NCBI GenBank assembly: GCA_015056365.1
Contig: SVGM01000005.1
Span: 96,469 to 160,468 of the forward strand
Direction: 5' to 3'
DNA length: 64,000 nucleotides
Source: Clostridiales bacterium
Lineage (GTDB): Bacteria; Bacillota; Clostridia; Christensenellales; Aristaeellaceae
A program made the position numbers and the translations under genes. Positions within the stretch are counted from its first letter, which is position 1, and each line of letters starts with the position of its first letter. Positions 50,867 to 60,388 of this stretch are shown here, piece by piece. Under the pieces are notes generated by a model. The model was not told the DNA's origin. It made no database searches and saw only the letters and a list, made by a program, of their open reading frames with translations.

Positions 50867-52237
50867 TTATTCGCCTGCCAGCAGCACGATGGCTCTTGCG
50901 AAAATCGCAATGTTCTGCATCAGTCCTTCAATGCTGGCATACTCGCCCGCCTGATGGGCCAATTCCTCATCCTCAGGGAATGCGCTGCCAAAGGCAACGC
51001 CTTCCTCCAGGCAACGGGCGTAGGTACCGCCGCCGGTGGCCACACACTCCCGGGGACGGCCGGTGACCTCATGGTACGCGTCCAGAAGGGCTGTCACCAG
51101 CTCGCTGCTGGGCGCGACATGATGAGGATCCTTCTGCTCATCCACGGTAACAGAGATCCCCTTGCCCAGCGCCGCAGTAGCGGCAGCCAAAAGCGCTTCC
51201 CACTTGCACAGGATGGGATAGCGAATGTCCAGCGTAGCATAGAGGCCGTCCTTGGCATTGTAGCGCAGAATACCCAGGTTGCAGGTAAGGCCGCCGCTGG
51301 TCTCGTCGCTGCAGCGGATGCCCAGACCGCAGCCGTCGGACTCCATGCCCACTGTGTCAGCCAGGGTCTTCAACTCGCCGCTGGCGCCCAGCGCCCGCAG
51401 CATGATCAGCAGCTGCCCCAGCGCGTTCTTTGCAGCCTCGGGATAAGCGGCATGACCAGGAATACCGGTGGAGATCAGCCGGACGGTGTGCTCGCCCAGA
51501 TACTCTGCTTCCACCTGCACCATCATATCATCCGCAAGGCGATTGATCCGGTCGCAGTCATCCTCACTGCCGGCGATCAATGCCGTGGCATTGCCGGGGA
51601 TCACGTTGCAACGTTCGCCCACGTTGATCTCCTTCACTTCCAGCCCGTCGACGCAATAGGGCGCACGAAGGCTCAGGTGCAGCATACCCTTTTCCGTATT
51701 GATCACAGGGTAGCTGGCGTCAGGGCTGAAGCCGGTCTTGGGCATGTCGCAATGGGTGCAATAGTATTGCATATCCTCCCAGCCGCTTTCCTCATCGCAG
51801 CCCAGGATCAAGCGAACCTCTCGCCGGAGCGGAATACCTGCATCCTTGACGGCCTTCATGGCCAGCAGGGCAGCGATGGCGGGGCCTTTATCGTCAGAGG
51901 TGCCGCGACCGAAAATGCGGTCGTCAGCCTGTACGGGCTCAAAAGGCGGCGTCTGCCAGCCGTCGCCGGCGGGCACCACGTCCAAATGGGCCAGAATGCC
52001 CAGCGGCTCTACGCCCAGTTTGCCCATGCGCAGGTCGCCTGCGTACTCGTCGATATTGCGGGTCGTAAAGCCCATCTTCTCGCCGTCTTCCAGCGCCATA
52101 TGCAGCATACGTCTGACTTCTTCACCAAAGGGCGCGCCCGGCAGTGCGTCAGCTTTCACGCTGGGTACGGCGATCCAGCGCGTCAGCAGATCCACCAGTT
52201 CTTCCCGCATACCTTCAATGATCCTGTTCAGTTCCAT
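50867..52237 (-). CDS. pepV: Dipeptidase PepV (M20 family)
   Basis: 456 residues from ATG 52237 (AAGGAG 9 bases upstream); an ATG at 52255 overlapping the previous stop has no such site. Metal motifs: LAHLDVVPAGDGW, FGRGTSDDKGP, GCDEESGWED and a C-terminal His in ELAHQAGE. A conserved lid-domain segment PGHAAYPEAAKNA is present. It cleaves dipeptides with broad specificity in the cytoplasm. Last gene of a five-gene operon. Confidence 0.93.
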   Translation of the reverse strand: MELNRIIEGMREELVDLLTRWIAVPSVKADALPGAPFGEEVRRMLHMALEDGEKMGFTTRNIDEYAGDLRMGKLGVEPLGILAHLDVVPAGDGWQTPPFEPVQADDRIFGRGTSDDKGPAIAALLAMKAVKDAGIPLRREVRLILGCDEESGWEDMQYYCTHCDMPKTGFSPDASYPVINTEKGMLHLSLRAPYCVDGLEVKEINVGERCNVIPGNATALIAGSEDDCDRINRLADDMMVQVEAEYLGEHTVRLISTGIPGHAAYPEAAKNALGQLLIMLRALGASGELKTLADTVGMESDGCGLGIRCSDETSGGLTCNLGILRYNAKDGLYATLDIRYPILCKWEALLAAATAALGKGISVTVDEQKDPHHVAPSSELVTALLDAYHEVTGRPRECVATGGGTYARCLEEGVAFGSAFPEDEELAHQAGEYASIEGLMQNIAIFARAIVLLAGE

Positions 52238-52254
52238 CCTGTTTTTCTCCTTCA

Positions 52255-53433
52255 TTATGCTTTGATTGCCATCTCCAAACGCTTGATGGCTTCAATGGTA
52301 TGGGCATGAGGACAGGCCAGATTGATCCGCAGGTAGCCCTCGCCCGCTTCCTTGCCAAAGAATGTTCCTTCCGTGAACGCTACGCCGTGCTCTCTGGTTC
52401 GCCGGGTCATCTCGTCCGTGGTCAGGCCATAGGCGCGCAGGTCGATCCAGCCAAGATAGGTGGCCTCCAACGGTGTGAGCACCGCCTTGGTCAGCCTTTC
52501 GGCCAGTTCCTTGCGGGCGATCGCCTCCGCCTCACGGAGATACGCGAGCAGCCCATCCAGCCAAGCGTCGCCGTACAGATGCGCCGCTTCACAGGCAGCC
52601 ATACCAAAAATGTTGCCCTGAACCACGCCGGCGTTTTGCATCTGAGCCTTCATCTTGTCCAGCATATCCTGATTACGGCTCAGCATAGCCGCCTGCTGCA
52701 GACCTGCCAGATTGAAGGTCTTGCTGGCGCTGGTCAACGCAGCCACCCGGTCGCTTTCTTCCTGTGCAACGGACAAAATCGGCACAAAGGGCTTGTCCCC
52801 CAGGGCGAAATCCATATGGATTTCGTCAGACACCAGCGCTGCGCCATAACGGGAAAGAAGCTGCCACAGGGCGGTCAGTTCTTCCCGGGTCCATGCCCTG
52901 CCCACCGGGTTGTGGGGATTGCACAGCAGCATCAGCTTGGCGCCACCCTTGAGCGCTTCCTCCACGCTGGCCAGATTCATGGTGTAATACCCCTGCTCGT
53001 CCCGATTCAAGGGGCATTCGCAAAGCTTGCGGCCATTGTCTCTCACGCTGGCATAAAACGGGCCGTAGACCGGCGGCTGCACGATCACGCCATCACCCGG
53101 CTCGGTCAGCGTCAGCACTGCGGTTTTGAGACCGGTGATCACGCAGGGCATCATCGTCTGCTGATCCAGAGTAAGCTTTACTCCGTGACGGCGCTCCAGA
53201 AATCCCAGCAGCGCGCGTCCGCATTCCTGCGCATAGTCCGTATAGCCGAAGACCGGATGCTCCGCACGCTTACGCACTGCGTGCAGGATCTCCTCGGCGC
53301 AGGGAAAATCCATGTCCGCTACCCACATAGGCAGGATCTCATGACCTTCACGGGCAGACATACCATCCCATTTTTCACAGGCTGTCCCCCGGCGATCCAC
53401 ACCCTGATCGAAAAACGCCTTGTCATACTTCAT
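52255..53433 (-). CDS. PatB/MalY-type PLP-dependent C-S lyase/aminotransferase
   Basis: A 392-residue protein with the MalY/PatB opening (FDQGVDRRGTACEKWD, LPMWVADMDFP). PLP residues: NPHNPVGR, VSDEIHMDF and SASKTFNLAGLQ (the Schiff-base Lys). Relatives cleave cystathionine or cysteine S-conjugates. It overlaps the 3' end of the methyltransferase gene by 11 bases and ends one base into the 18-base gap before pepV. Cystathionine beta-lyase activity is likely but unproven. Confidence 0.9.
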   Translation of the reverse strand: MKYDKAFFDQGVDRRGTACEKWDGMSAREGHEILPMWVADMDFPCAEEILHAVRKRAEHPVFGYTDYAQECGRALLGFLERRHGVKLTLDQQTMMPCVITGLKTAVLTLTEPGDGVIVQPPVYGPFYASVRDNGRKLCECPLNRDEQGYYTMNLASVEEALKGGAKLMLLCNPHNPVGRAWTREELTALWQLLSRYGAALVSDEIHMDFALGDKPFVPILSVAQEESDRVAALTSASKTFNLAGLQQAAMLSRNQDMLDKMKAQMQNAGVVQGNIFGMAACEAAHLYGDAWLDGLLAYLREAEAIARKELAERLTKAVLTPLEATYLGWIDLRAYGLTTDEMTRRTREHGVAFTEGTFFGKEAGEGYLRINLACPHAHTIEAIKRLEMAIKA

Positions 53434-54049
53434 CGTTCGTATCCTCCTGCTTCATCGGTTGCAAACAACGAAAAATCCAGAAACCAGCTTCTTTTTCGAC
53501 GATCTGCACATCTTGATACAGCGTGCGCAGATAATTCAGCGCCGAGGGAGCCCCCTGTTGCTTGCGGATAACCAGCCACAGCTGGCCCTCCTCTCTCAGG
53601 CAGCCTGCAGCGTCCGCAAACATTTGGTAAATCACCGCTTTACCGGCTCGGATCGGCGGATTTTGCAAAATCACATCATAGCGCTGCCCCAGCACCTTGA
53701 CATAGCCGTCGGAAACCAGTACCTGCGCCGCCACGCCGTTGCTTTTTGCATTGCGCTGGGACAGTCCGCAGGCACGCTCGTTGATATCCGCCATGGTGAC
53801 GCGCGTTCCGGGCCAGTGGCGGCCAACCGTCACGCCAATGACGCCGTAGCCACAACCCATGTCCAGCACATCTCCCTCGAGTTCCTGAGGCAGACTGCAC
53901 AGGAGGATATCCGTTCCCCTGTCGATCTCCGTGCGCGAAAACACTCCGCTGTCCGTTTCAAAGCGGAGCGTTTCGCCGCGATAGCGATATTCTACCAGCC
54001 CTGGCTTGTGCTTACTCTCGGGCTGGGCTGTATAGTAATGGTCAGCCAT
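53423..54049 (-). CDS. RsmC-like class I SAM methyltransferase
   Basis: A 208-residue protein. SAM motif VLDMGCGYGVIGVTV and the catalytic VILQNPPIRAGK (NPPI motif for N2-guanine or N6-adenine methylation), followed by LWLVIRKQQGA. Such single-domain RsmC-like proteins in Firmicutes are thought to methylate rRNA; the target is not certain. It overlaps rsuA by 8 bases upstream and the PatB gene by 11 bases downstream, so translation is coupled. Confidence 0.88.
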   Translation of the reverse strand: MADHYYTAQPESKHKPGLVEYRYRGETLRFETDSGVFSRTEIDRGTDILLCSLPQELEGDVLDMGCGYGVIGVTVGRHWPGTRVTMADINERACGLSQRNAKSNGVAAQVLVSDGYVKVLGQRYDVILQNPPIRAGKAVIYQMFADAAGCLREEGQLWLVIRKQQGAPSALNYLRTLYQDVQIVEKEAGFWIFRCLQPMKQEDTNDEV

Positions 54050-54812
54050 TTGTTGTTCCTCTCCCGTCAGACGGGCCTTTGTCCTTTGATTCGTTCTTCA
54101 GCGCTGTGCATTCTCTGAGCGCCTGCACTTCTTCATCGGTGAGGGGACGACATGCGCCCACAGGCAGATCCTGGGGCAGCGCCAGCGTCCCGAAGGAATG
54201 GCGGTGAAGCGCAGTTACCTCGTGCCCGACGGCGGCAAACATGCGCTTGACCTGATGAAACTTGCCTTCGTGAACCTCGACCAGCGCCACACTGCGAGCG
54301 TCATCCGCTTCCACGATACTGAGCCGGGCAGGCTTGGCAGTAAAATCCGAAAGCTGCAACCCGGCAGCGAACGCATCCACGTCCGCCTGGGTGAGGCGAC
54401 CCTCCACCGTAGCCCGGTATTGCTTCCACACATGCCGTGCCGGGCTGAGCAGCCGATGAGCCAGCTCCCCGTCGTTGGTCAGCAGCAAAAGACCGGTGGT
54501 GTCCTTGTCCAGCCTGCCAACAGGCAATACCTTGCGCCGCTTCAGCGCTTCAGGTACCAGATCCATCACCGTCTGTGCCCGGCTGTCCCGGACCGCGGTC
54601 AATACTCCGGCAGGCTTGTGCAGCATGACGTACTGCATGCTGCTGTCCTCTACCGTTTCCCCGGCAAGGGTGACCACTGACTGCGCAGACAGCTGCGTCT
54701 CCGGGCGAAGCACCACCTGGCCGTCCACGCGGACCGCGCCGCTTCGGATCAGTTTTCCCGCCTCGCTGCGGGAGCGTTCGCCGCTTTGTGACAAATACTT
54801 ATCCAGTCTCAT
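54042..54812 (-). CDS. rsuA: RsuA family rRNA pseudouridine synthase
   Basis: A 256-residue protein. The N-terminal S4 RNA-binding domain (MRLDKYLSQSGERSRSEAG) is followed by the catalytic motif VGRLDKDTTGLLLLTNDG (Asp) and KQYRATVEGRL. The VHEGKFHQVKRMFAAVGHEV block is typical of the RsuA/RluB/E/F branch. It makes pseudouridine in 16S (probably position 516) or 23S rRNA. It lies 3 bases after the membrane protein gene. Its charged tail overlaps the next gene. Confidence 0.93.
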   Translation of the reverse strand: MRLDKYLSQSGERSRSEAGKLIRSGAVRVDGQVVLRPETQLSAQSVVTLAGETVEDSSMQYVMLHKPAGVLTAVRDSRAQTVMDLVPEALKRRKVLPVGRLDKDTTGLLLLTNDGELAHRLLSPARHVWKQYRATVEGRLTQADVDAFAAGLQLSDFTAKPARLSIVEADDARSVALVEVHEGKFHQVKRMFAAVGHEVTALHRHSFGTLALPQDLPVGACRPLTDEEVQALRECTALKNESKDKGPSDGRGTTNG

Positions 54813-54815
54813 AAA

Positions 54816-55964
54816 TTAGGCTTTGGGTGCCTCCACGGACTGACTGCCAGCAGGATAATAAACGATGGTCTCAGGCTGTACAGGCTCAGCGGCTTCGGTT
54901 GCAGGCTGCACAAACTGCACGGGTGCCTGCTGCACCACAGGGATCGTCATCGGCTGCACAAACTGCACAGGCGCGGGCTGCGCGTAGGCATTGGAATCCT
55001 GCTGCGCAGGCTGGAGCAACTCAGCGGTATGACGGCGGCGATAGGTAGCAAAGGTAGCCGTCAGGATGCGGCGTACCGGCAGAAGGGGCATATACAGAAG
55101 CACAAACGCCAGCACCAGCGGCAGCACCACCGAGGTCAGCTCCAGCGCCTTCATATCGCCGGTGGCCATCAGCCCCAGCAGCACGTTGGGCATCGTCACC
55201 AGCGAATCCTTCAGCTGCAGATACACCACCGCCAGGAAGGGAACCCACAGCACCAGATTAACCAGCGCCACCAGCACCTGACGGAAACGGCGGCCGCGCA
55301 TCTGGCGGCGAATCTCCGTCCGGGGATTGCGTTCTTCACGGGTAGCCAGAACCCAGATATAGCGGGTGCTGCTGTTACGCACCACACCCAGAAGCAGGAT
55401 CAGCAGGCCGAGGGCCAGCGCGATGCCGACCACGTACAGACCTTCCACGTGAGAGCCAGCCATGTGGGTTGCCGGCGTCTGACCAAAGAGCTTCACAACA
55501 AAGTCATAGATTGTGTAAAACAGATTGGCGCCCCACTCACCAAGGCTCTTGAGGGTCTCCATCACGCCCGCCAGGCTCTCCTCCAGGGGATACAGATAGT
55601 ACCAGGCGATGAAGCCAACCATGGCCACCAGCGGGATCGCCCACTTGGCGACGCTCAGCACATGCAGCAGGCTTTCACCCAGCTTTTCACCGTAATGCTC
55701 CATGCTCAGCGCCCGGTCAAAGGAGAAGAAACGCTGACGGCTCTTCTGCACTACGGCGTCGGCAAAGGAAAAGCGAAGCGGCAGCACGACAAAAATCAGC
55801 AGCACCGGGCAAAGCAGCGCGCCATAGCGCCAGGGCGAGCCCGCAGGCGCATAGACAAGCAGCAGCAAGGGCGCCAGCATCACCAGACGAAGCATCAGTG
55901 CAATAAACATATACAAGAAAGTGCGCAGATAAAAAGAAACCGGATTCTGCTTGAGAGTATTCAT
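54816..55964 (-). CDS. Multi-pass membrane protein with QPAPVQFVQP-type tail
   Basis: A 382-residue protein. At least seven hydrophobic segments (about 10-38, 45-63, 105-125, 170-192, 225-245, 265-300) are separated by basic loops (RQMRGRRFRQ). A Pro/Gln/Val-rich tail (about 310-382) holds two copies of APVQFVQP. No family recognised. It leads the operon with rsuA, the RsmC-like gene, patB and pepV, preceded by a good promoter. The soluble tail is probably cytoplasmic by the positive-inside rule. Function unknown. Confidence 0.65.
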   Translation of the reverse strand: MNTLKQNPVSFYLRTFLYMFIALMLRLVMLAPLLLLVYAPAGSPWRYGALLCPVLLIFVVLPLRFSFADAVVQKSRQRFFSFDRALSMEHYGEKLGESLLHVLSVAKWAIPLVAMVGFIAWYYLYPLEESLAGVMETLKSLGEWGANLFYTIYDFVVKLFGQTPATHMAGSHVEGLYVVGIALALGLLILLLGVVRNSSTRYIWVLATREERNPRTEIRRQMRGRRFRQVLVALVNLVLWVPFLAVVYLQLKDSLVTMPNVLLGLMATGDMKALELTSVVLPLVLAFVLLYMPLLPVRRILTATFATYRRRHTAELLQPAQQDSNAYAQPAPVQFVQPMTIPVVQQAPVQFVQPATEAAEPVQPETIVYYPAGSQSVEAPKA

Positions 55965-56011
55965 GGCGAGCCATCCTTCCTTCTGTCGTTACGGGCAGAA
56001 ATGATACTCCT

Positions 56012-56040
56012 ATTATAGTGCATAACCCATGCAGTTGCAA
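56012..56040 (-). promoter_or_regulatory. Promoter of the five-gene rsuA operon
   Basis: On the minus strand TTGCAA (56035-56040) and TATAAT (56012-56017) with a 17-base spacer, about 45 bases before the first ATG. Confidence 0.8.
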
Positions 56041-56074
56041 CCGGAAATCCCGTTGTCCCATACAGGATATGCGC

Positions 56075-56110
56075 ACAAAAACAGCCGCATCCCCATAGCG
56101 AAGATGCGGC
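56075..56110 (-). terminator. Terminator of the DUF3048 gene
   Basis: An 8-bp stem GCCGCATC / GATGCGGC; minus-strand tail TGTTTTTGTG. Confidence 0.75.
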
Positions 56111-56125
56111 CTGGTCAAAATGGAG

Positions 56126-57337
56126 TTAGTTGGCGCCGCCGTAGGTCAGCAGACGCTCGGGGGGCAGATGGGCGATGTAGGTCTTGCCGCGGGTGAGCTG
56201 GATCTCGTTGCCCTGATCGTCAAAGAAAACGGTGGGGCTTTCGGTGCTCTCACGTACCCAGTAGCCAGGGATATAGCGGCCACCGATGAAGATGTCGGCA
56301 TTGCCCTGACCCACGGACAGCATCTTAGGCATGGTTTTGTCGTTATTGACAAACTCGTAAGGCACGCGCTGGATGATCACGTTAGAGAAGCTCATCTGCT
56401 CGGCGTTTTCCTCGCTGCGGTCTTCAGCGGAGTAGGAGGTCATGTAGGGAGCCTCGTCGCTGTAACGCAGGTAGAGGTTGTTGCTCTCGTCATAGTAGAA
56501 GTGAGAGATATAGCGCTTGTGACCCCAGTCCAGGTTGATGGAATACGCCATCTCATAACCATCGGTATAGGGGCTGAAATCAACAAAGAGGAAGGGATGA
56601 GGGGTGGGATTGCGATAGGGTTCCGGCACCGTCTCGCGGATGGCCATGGGATCGACGGTGACGTTCTCGGGGTTCTTCAGGCCCTTGACGCGATACCAGT
56701 AATCGTTGTAGTCGTTGCTGTCCAGGTTAAACACAACGCCCTTTTCAGTAGCGCCCAGTTCCTTGAAGGTTTCCACGATGTTGTTGCCCTTGACGCGGGG
56801 GCCGCCCATGAACACGATGCCGCCCTGCCACTCTTCGCGAAGCAAAGCATGACCGATACGGGCAGAACGCACGGGGCCGGCGCTGGTGGGCATGCCTTCG
56901 TTGATCAGGCTGTCGCTGAACAGGAAGGTGATACGGGTCTGGCCTTCACGATACAGAATGCCTTCATAAACGATATCGGCATACTGACCGCTCCAGGGAG
57001 CACGCACGCCAATACCAGCGGCGGTGATCTTCTTGCCGTCAATCTTGACAGTATCCTCGGGATTGCTGATCTGAACCAGCACGGGGAAGTACCAGCCCTC
57101 GTCCAGAGAGAGACCGGTAGTGGGGCTTTCGCCCTCGATCAAGGGGTTATCCGCCAGAGCGGCCTTGTCGTAGGCGATATTACGATCTTCTACGTTCTGC
57201 AGCACCACGGTGCCTTCGGTTTCCATGGTGTACTTGGCGCCCTTGTCGGGATCGGGAGCTTCTTTCTCGGCAGCATAGGCTGCGCCAAAGGAAAGAACCA
57301 TCGTCAGTACCAGCAGAATGGAAATGAACTTCTTCAC
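56126..57337 (-). CDS. Secreted DUF3048 (YerB-like) protein
   Basis: A 403-residue protein starting at GTG 57337 (GGAGG 7 bases upstream), with a signal peptide (KKFISILLVLTMVLSFGAAYA-AE). DUF3048 motifs: PVLVQISN, APWSGQYADIVYEGILYREGQTR, FLFSDSLI and GPVRSARIGHALL, followed by the C-terminal beta domain (SFSNVIIQRVPYEF, GGRYIPGYWVRES). No lipobox, so secreted or wall-associated. The family function is unknown. Driven by a consensus promoter and closed by a terminator. Confidence 0.88.
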   Translation of the reverse strand: MKKFISILLVLTMVLSFGAAYAAEKEAPDPDKGAKYTMETEGTVVLQNVEDRNIAYDKAALADNPLIEGESPTTGLSLDEGWYFPVLVQISNPEDTVKIDGKKITAAGIGVRAPWSGQYADIVYEGILYREGQTRITFLFSDSLINEGMPTSAGPVRSARIGHALLREEWQGGIVFMGGPRVKGNNIVETFKELGATEKGVVFNLDSNDYNDYWYRVKGLKNPENVTVDPMAIRETVPEPYRNPTPHPFLFVDFSPYTDGYEMAYSINLDWGHKRYISHFYYDESNNLYLRYSDEAPYMTSYSAEDRSEENAEQMSFSNVIIQRVPYEFVNNDKTMPKMLSVGQGNADIFIGGRYIPGYWVRESTESPTVFFDDQGNEIQLTRGKTYIAHLPPERLLTYGGAN

Positions 57338-57407
57338 AGTTCCGCCTCCTCAATTGTTGCACTCATTGGTATCCCGCGGTCTGTTCTATATGACCGCATA
57401 CACATGC

Positions 57408-57436
57408 ATTATATCGTACCCGATTTGCCCTGTCAA
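57408..57436 (-). promoter_or_regulatory. Consensus promoter of the DUF3048 gene
   Basis: On the minus strand perfect TTGACA (57431-57436) and TATAAT (57408-57413) with a 17-base spacer. Confidence 0.9.
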
Positions 57437-57500
57437 TGTAATCCCTCCGTCACATTCGTCACTTTTTTCCGGGTGCGGCTGTGGATATTTCAGGCGTTGC

Positions 57501-57530
57501 TTGACTTTCTCCAAGATAATAAGGTATGAT
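57501..57530 (+). promoter_or_regulatory. Promoter of the DUF512-der operon
   Basis: TTGACT (57501-57506) and TATGAT (57525-57530) with an 18-base spacer, 56 bases before the ATG. Confidence 0.8.
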
Positions 57531-57586
57531 AATTAGGTTTGTACGATCCACGACGCCATTGATCAAGGCGCGAAAGAGGTGAAGGC

Positions 57587-58903
57587 ATGCAGCATTTGAT
57601 CACCGCCGTAGAACCCGGCAGCCCTGCCCAGCGGCATGGTATCGAACCTGGCGATATTCTTTGCGCCATTGATGGACAAACCATCCTGGACGAGATCGAC
57701 TATCAGGCACTGATTGCCTCCCCCCGGCTCCAGTTGAAACTGATTGGCAAAGACGGCAAGGAGCGGCTTCTCAGCCTTCGCAAGGACGAAATTGAACCGC
57801 TGGGGCTGCATTTCGGCGAAAGCATGACCCTCTCCCCCAGAACCTGCCACAACCGCTGCATGTTCTGCTTCATTGATCAGATGCCCAAAGGGCTGCGGGA
57901 TACCCTTTATGTCAAGGACGACGACTGGCGCTACTCCCTGATGATGGGTAACTTCGTTACCCTGACCAATGTAGACGATCAGGAGCTGGACCGCATCATC
58001 CTTCGCCGGGCGTCGCCGCTGTACATCAGTGTTCATGCTACCGATCCTACACTGCGCTGCCGAATGATGAACAACCGCTTTGCGGGCAACATTATGGAGC
58101 GGCTACAAAAGCTCAAAAACGCCGGTATTCGCTTCCACTGCCAGATCGTTGTCTGCCCCGGCTTCAACGATGGCGAAGTCCTGCTGCGTACCCTTCGCGA
58201 CCTGCGCACCCTTGCGCCTGCCGCTATGACGGTGGCCATGGTGCCCGTCGGTCTGACCAAATGCCGCGAGGGTCTTGCTCCCCTGACCCCCTTTACGCCG
58301 GAAGCCGCCGCTGCCCTGCTGGACAGCATTGCGCCTTTTCAGGAGGAATGCCGCAAGACGCTTGGCACCACCTTCGCCTTCCCCAGCGACGAGTTCTTCT
58401 GTCTCAGCGGCCGACCCATCCCCGATGAAGACTGGTACGAGGGTTTTCCGCAGATCGAAAACGGCGTCGGCCTTCTGCGCAGACTGGAAATGGAAACGGA
58501 GGACGCCTCCTTCTTCGACGATGAACCTGCGCCTCCGGTGGCCAAACGCACCTTCCTGATCCCCACCGGCGTCAGCGCCGCACCCCACATCGAGCGGATC
58601 TGCAAGCGCTTTGCTCCCGAGGGAGTCGCGGTACGGGTACTGCCCGTAGTCAACAGGTTCTTTGGCGAGACGGTGACTGTCACCGGTCTGCTGACAGGCG
58701 GTGATATACTGGCTGCTTTAACCCCGGATGTCTGTCAAGGATGCGATACGCTGCTCCTGTGTGCCGTCATGCTTCGGCATGAACGGGACCTGTTCCTAGA
58801 CGATATGCATATTGACGAGTTTACCAAACGCTCGCCCCTGCCGGTTCAGCTGGTGGAAAACGACGGCGAGGCACTGTATGACGTATTGAGAGGTAGAGAG
58901 TAA
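57587..58903 (+). CDS. DUF512 PDZ/radical SAM protein
   Basis: A 438-residue protein. A PDZ-like N-terminus (AVEPGSPAQRHGIEPGDIL) is followed by a radical SAM-like motif CHNRCMFCFIDQMP (C-x3-C-x2-C, about residues 87-94) and the DUF512 domain (LLRRLE, VLPVVNRFFG, VTGLLTGGDI). It is conserved next to der in Clostridia; a link to ribosome assembly is inferred from that context only. It overlaps der by one base (TAATG). Confidence 0.93.
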   Translation: MQHLITAVEPGSPAQRHGIEPGDILCAIDGQTILDEIDYQALIASPRLQLKLIGKDGKERLLSLRKDEIEPLGLHFGESMTLSPRTCHNRCMFCFIDQMPKGLRDTLYVKDDDWRYSLMMGNFVTLTNVDDQELDRIILRRASPLYISVHATDPTLRCRMMNNRFAGNIMERLQKLKNAGIRFHCQIVVCPGFNDGEVLLRTLRDLRTLAPAAMTVAMVPVGLTKCREGLAPLTPFTPEAAAALLDSIAPFQEECRKTLGTTFAFPSDEFFCLSGRPIPDEDWYEGFPQIENGVGLLRRLEMETEDASFFDDEPAPPVAKRTFLIPTGVSAAPHIERICKRFAPEGVAVRVLPVVNRFFGETVTVTGLLTGGDILAALTPDVCQGCDTLLLCAVMLRHERDLFLDDMHIDEFTKRSPLPVQLVENDGEALYDVLRGRE

Positions 58904-60237
58904 TGGCAAAACCCCTTGTGGCCATCGTTGGCCGCCCCAACGTGGGCAAATCCACTTTCTTTAACAAAATTGCCGGTCGCCGCATCTCCATCGTGGAGGA
59001 TATCCCAGGCGTGACCCGTGACCGCGTCTATGCTGACGTGGAATGGATGGGCCGCCGCTTCAGCATGGTGGATACCGGCGGACTGGACATGCGCAGCGAA
59101 GACGTGCTGCTCAGCCAGATGCGCCGTCAGGCGGAGATCGCCATGGACACTGCCGACGTGATCTGCTTCTTTTGCGACGGACGCACCGGCATGACCCCCG
59201 ATGACGAGGACATCGCCAACTACCTGCGCAAGACTCACAAACCCCTGCTGCTGGTGGTCAACAAAATGGACCACATGGGCCTGAATGACCAGTTGTATGA
59301 ATATTACAACCTGGGTCTGGGAGATCCCATCGCCATCAGCGCCACCAATATGCTGGGCCTGGGCGATCTGCTGGAGGCCATCGTCAAGGAACTGCCCCCG
59401 GCAGAAGAGGACGAGATGGAAGACGAGGAGCACGTGATCCAGCTGGCACTGGTGGGCCGCCCCAATGTGGGCAAAAGCAGCCTGACCAACAAGCTGCTGG
59501 GCCAGGAGCGCACCATGGTCAGCGATATCCCCGGCACCACCCGCGACGCCATCGACACCCTGTTTACCGATACGGACGGCACCCGTTTCAACATCATCGA
59601 CACCGCCGGCATGCGCAAGAAGAAGGCTGTGGAGGACGAATCCCTGGAGCGTTACAGCGTGCTTCGTTCCATTGCCGCTATCGACCGCTGCGACGTGGCG
59701 CTGCTGCTCATTGATGCGCAGACCGGCGTAACCGAGCAGGACACCAAAATCGCTGGCCTGATCCTCAACGCCGGCAAAGCGGTCATCGTGGTGGTCAACA
59801 AGTGGGACGTCATCGAAAAGGACACCAACACCATGGAGCAGATGCGCAAGCAGATCATTTCCGATCTCAAATTCATGAGCTACGCTCCCGTGCTGTTCCT
59901 CTCCGCCCTGACGGGGCAGCGTGTCAACACCGTGCTTTCCGCCGTGAAGAGCGCCTTCGAGCAGTACCGCAAGCGCATCCCCACCGGCGTGCTGAATGAG
60001 GCTCTGGCAGACGCTCAGGCCAGCCTCCAGCCCCCGATGAGCGGCGGCCGCCGACTGAAAATCTACTACGCTACTCAGCAAAGCGTTTGCCCGCCCACGT
60101 TCGTGCTTTTTATCAACGATGAAGAACTGATGCACTTTGCCTACGAACGCTATCTGGAAAACCAGTTCCGCAAGAGCTTCAGCTTTGCCGGTACGCCTAT
60201 TCGCTTTGTTCTTCGTGAAAAACAGAAGGAAAAATAA
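58903..60237 (+). CDS. der: Ribosome-biogenesis GTPase Der (EngA)
   Basis: A 444-residue protein with two tandem G domains: GRPNVGKST (about residue 10) with DTGGLD and NKMD, and GRPNVGKSS (about residue 186) with DTAGMRKK and NKWD. A C-terminal KH-like domain ends the protein (GGRRLKIYYATQQ, PPTFVLFINDEEL). The short acidic linker (PAEEDEMEDEEH) between the G domains is typical. Essential for 50S assembly. Translationally coupled to DUF512. No plsY/gpsA follows in this window, unlike some relatives. Confidence 0.97.
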   Translation: MAKPLVAIVGRPNVGKSTFFNKIAGRRISIVEDIPGVTRDRVYADVEWMGRRFSMVDTGGLDMRSEDVLLSQMRRQAEIAMDTADVICFFCDGRTGMTPDDEDIANYLRKTHKPLLLVVNKMDHMGLNDQLYEYYNLGLGDPIAISATNMLGLGDLLEAIVKELPPAEEDEMEDEEHVIQLALVGRPNVGKSSLTNKLLGQERTMVSDIPGTTRDAIDTLFTDTDGTRFNIIDTAGMRKKKAVEDESLERYSVLRSIAAIDRCDVALLLIDAQTGVTEQDTKIAGLILNAGKAVIVVVNKWDVIEKDTNTMEQMRKQIISDLKFMSYAPVLFLSALTGQRVNTVLSAVKSAFEQYRKRIPTGVLNEALADAQASLQPPMSGGRRLKIYYATQQSVCPPTFVLFINDEELMHFAYERYLENQFRKSFSFAGTPIRFVLREKQKEK

Positions 60238-60242
60238 ATGTC

Positions 60243-60275
60243 AAAAGAGGCTCCTGTGGGAGCCTCTTTTCGTTA
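60243..60275 (+). terminator. Terminator of the DUF512-der operon
   Basis: A 12-bp perfect stem AAAAGAGGCTCC / GGAGCCTCTTTT with TGTG loop, then CGTT. Confidence 0.9.
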
Positions 60276-60388
60276 AAAATCCGCAAAGGCATTGCTTTTG
60301 TCCCTACCGGACTTCGCCAGCCCAGATGTATCAATATTCCCTGTGATCCTGTATTTCTCCGATCCGTATACCATCAATCATCATGGGC

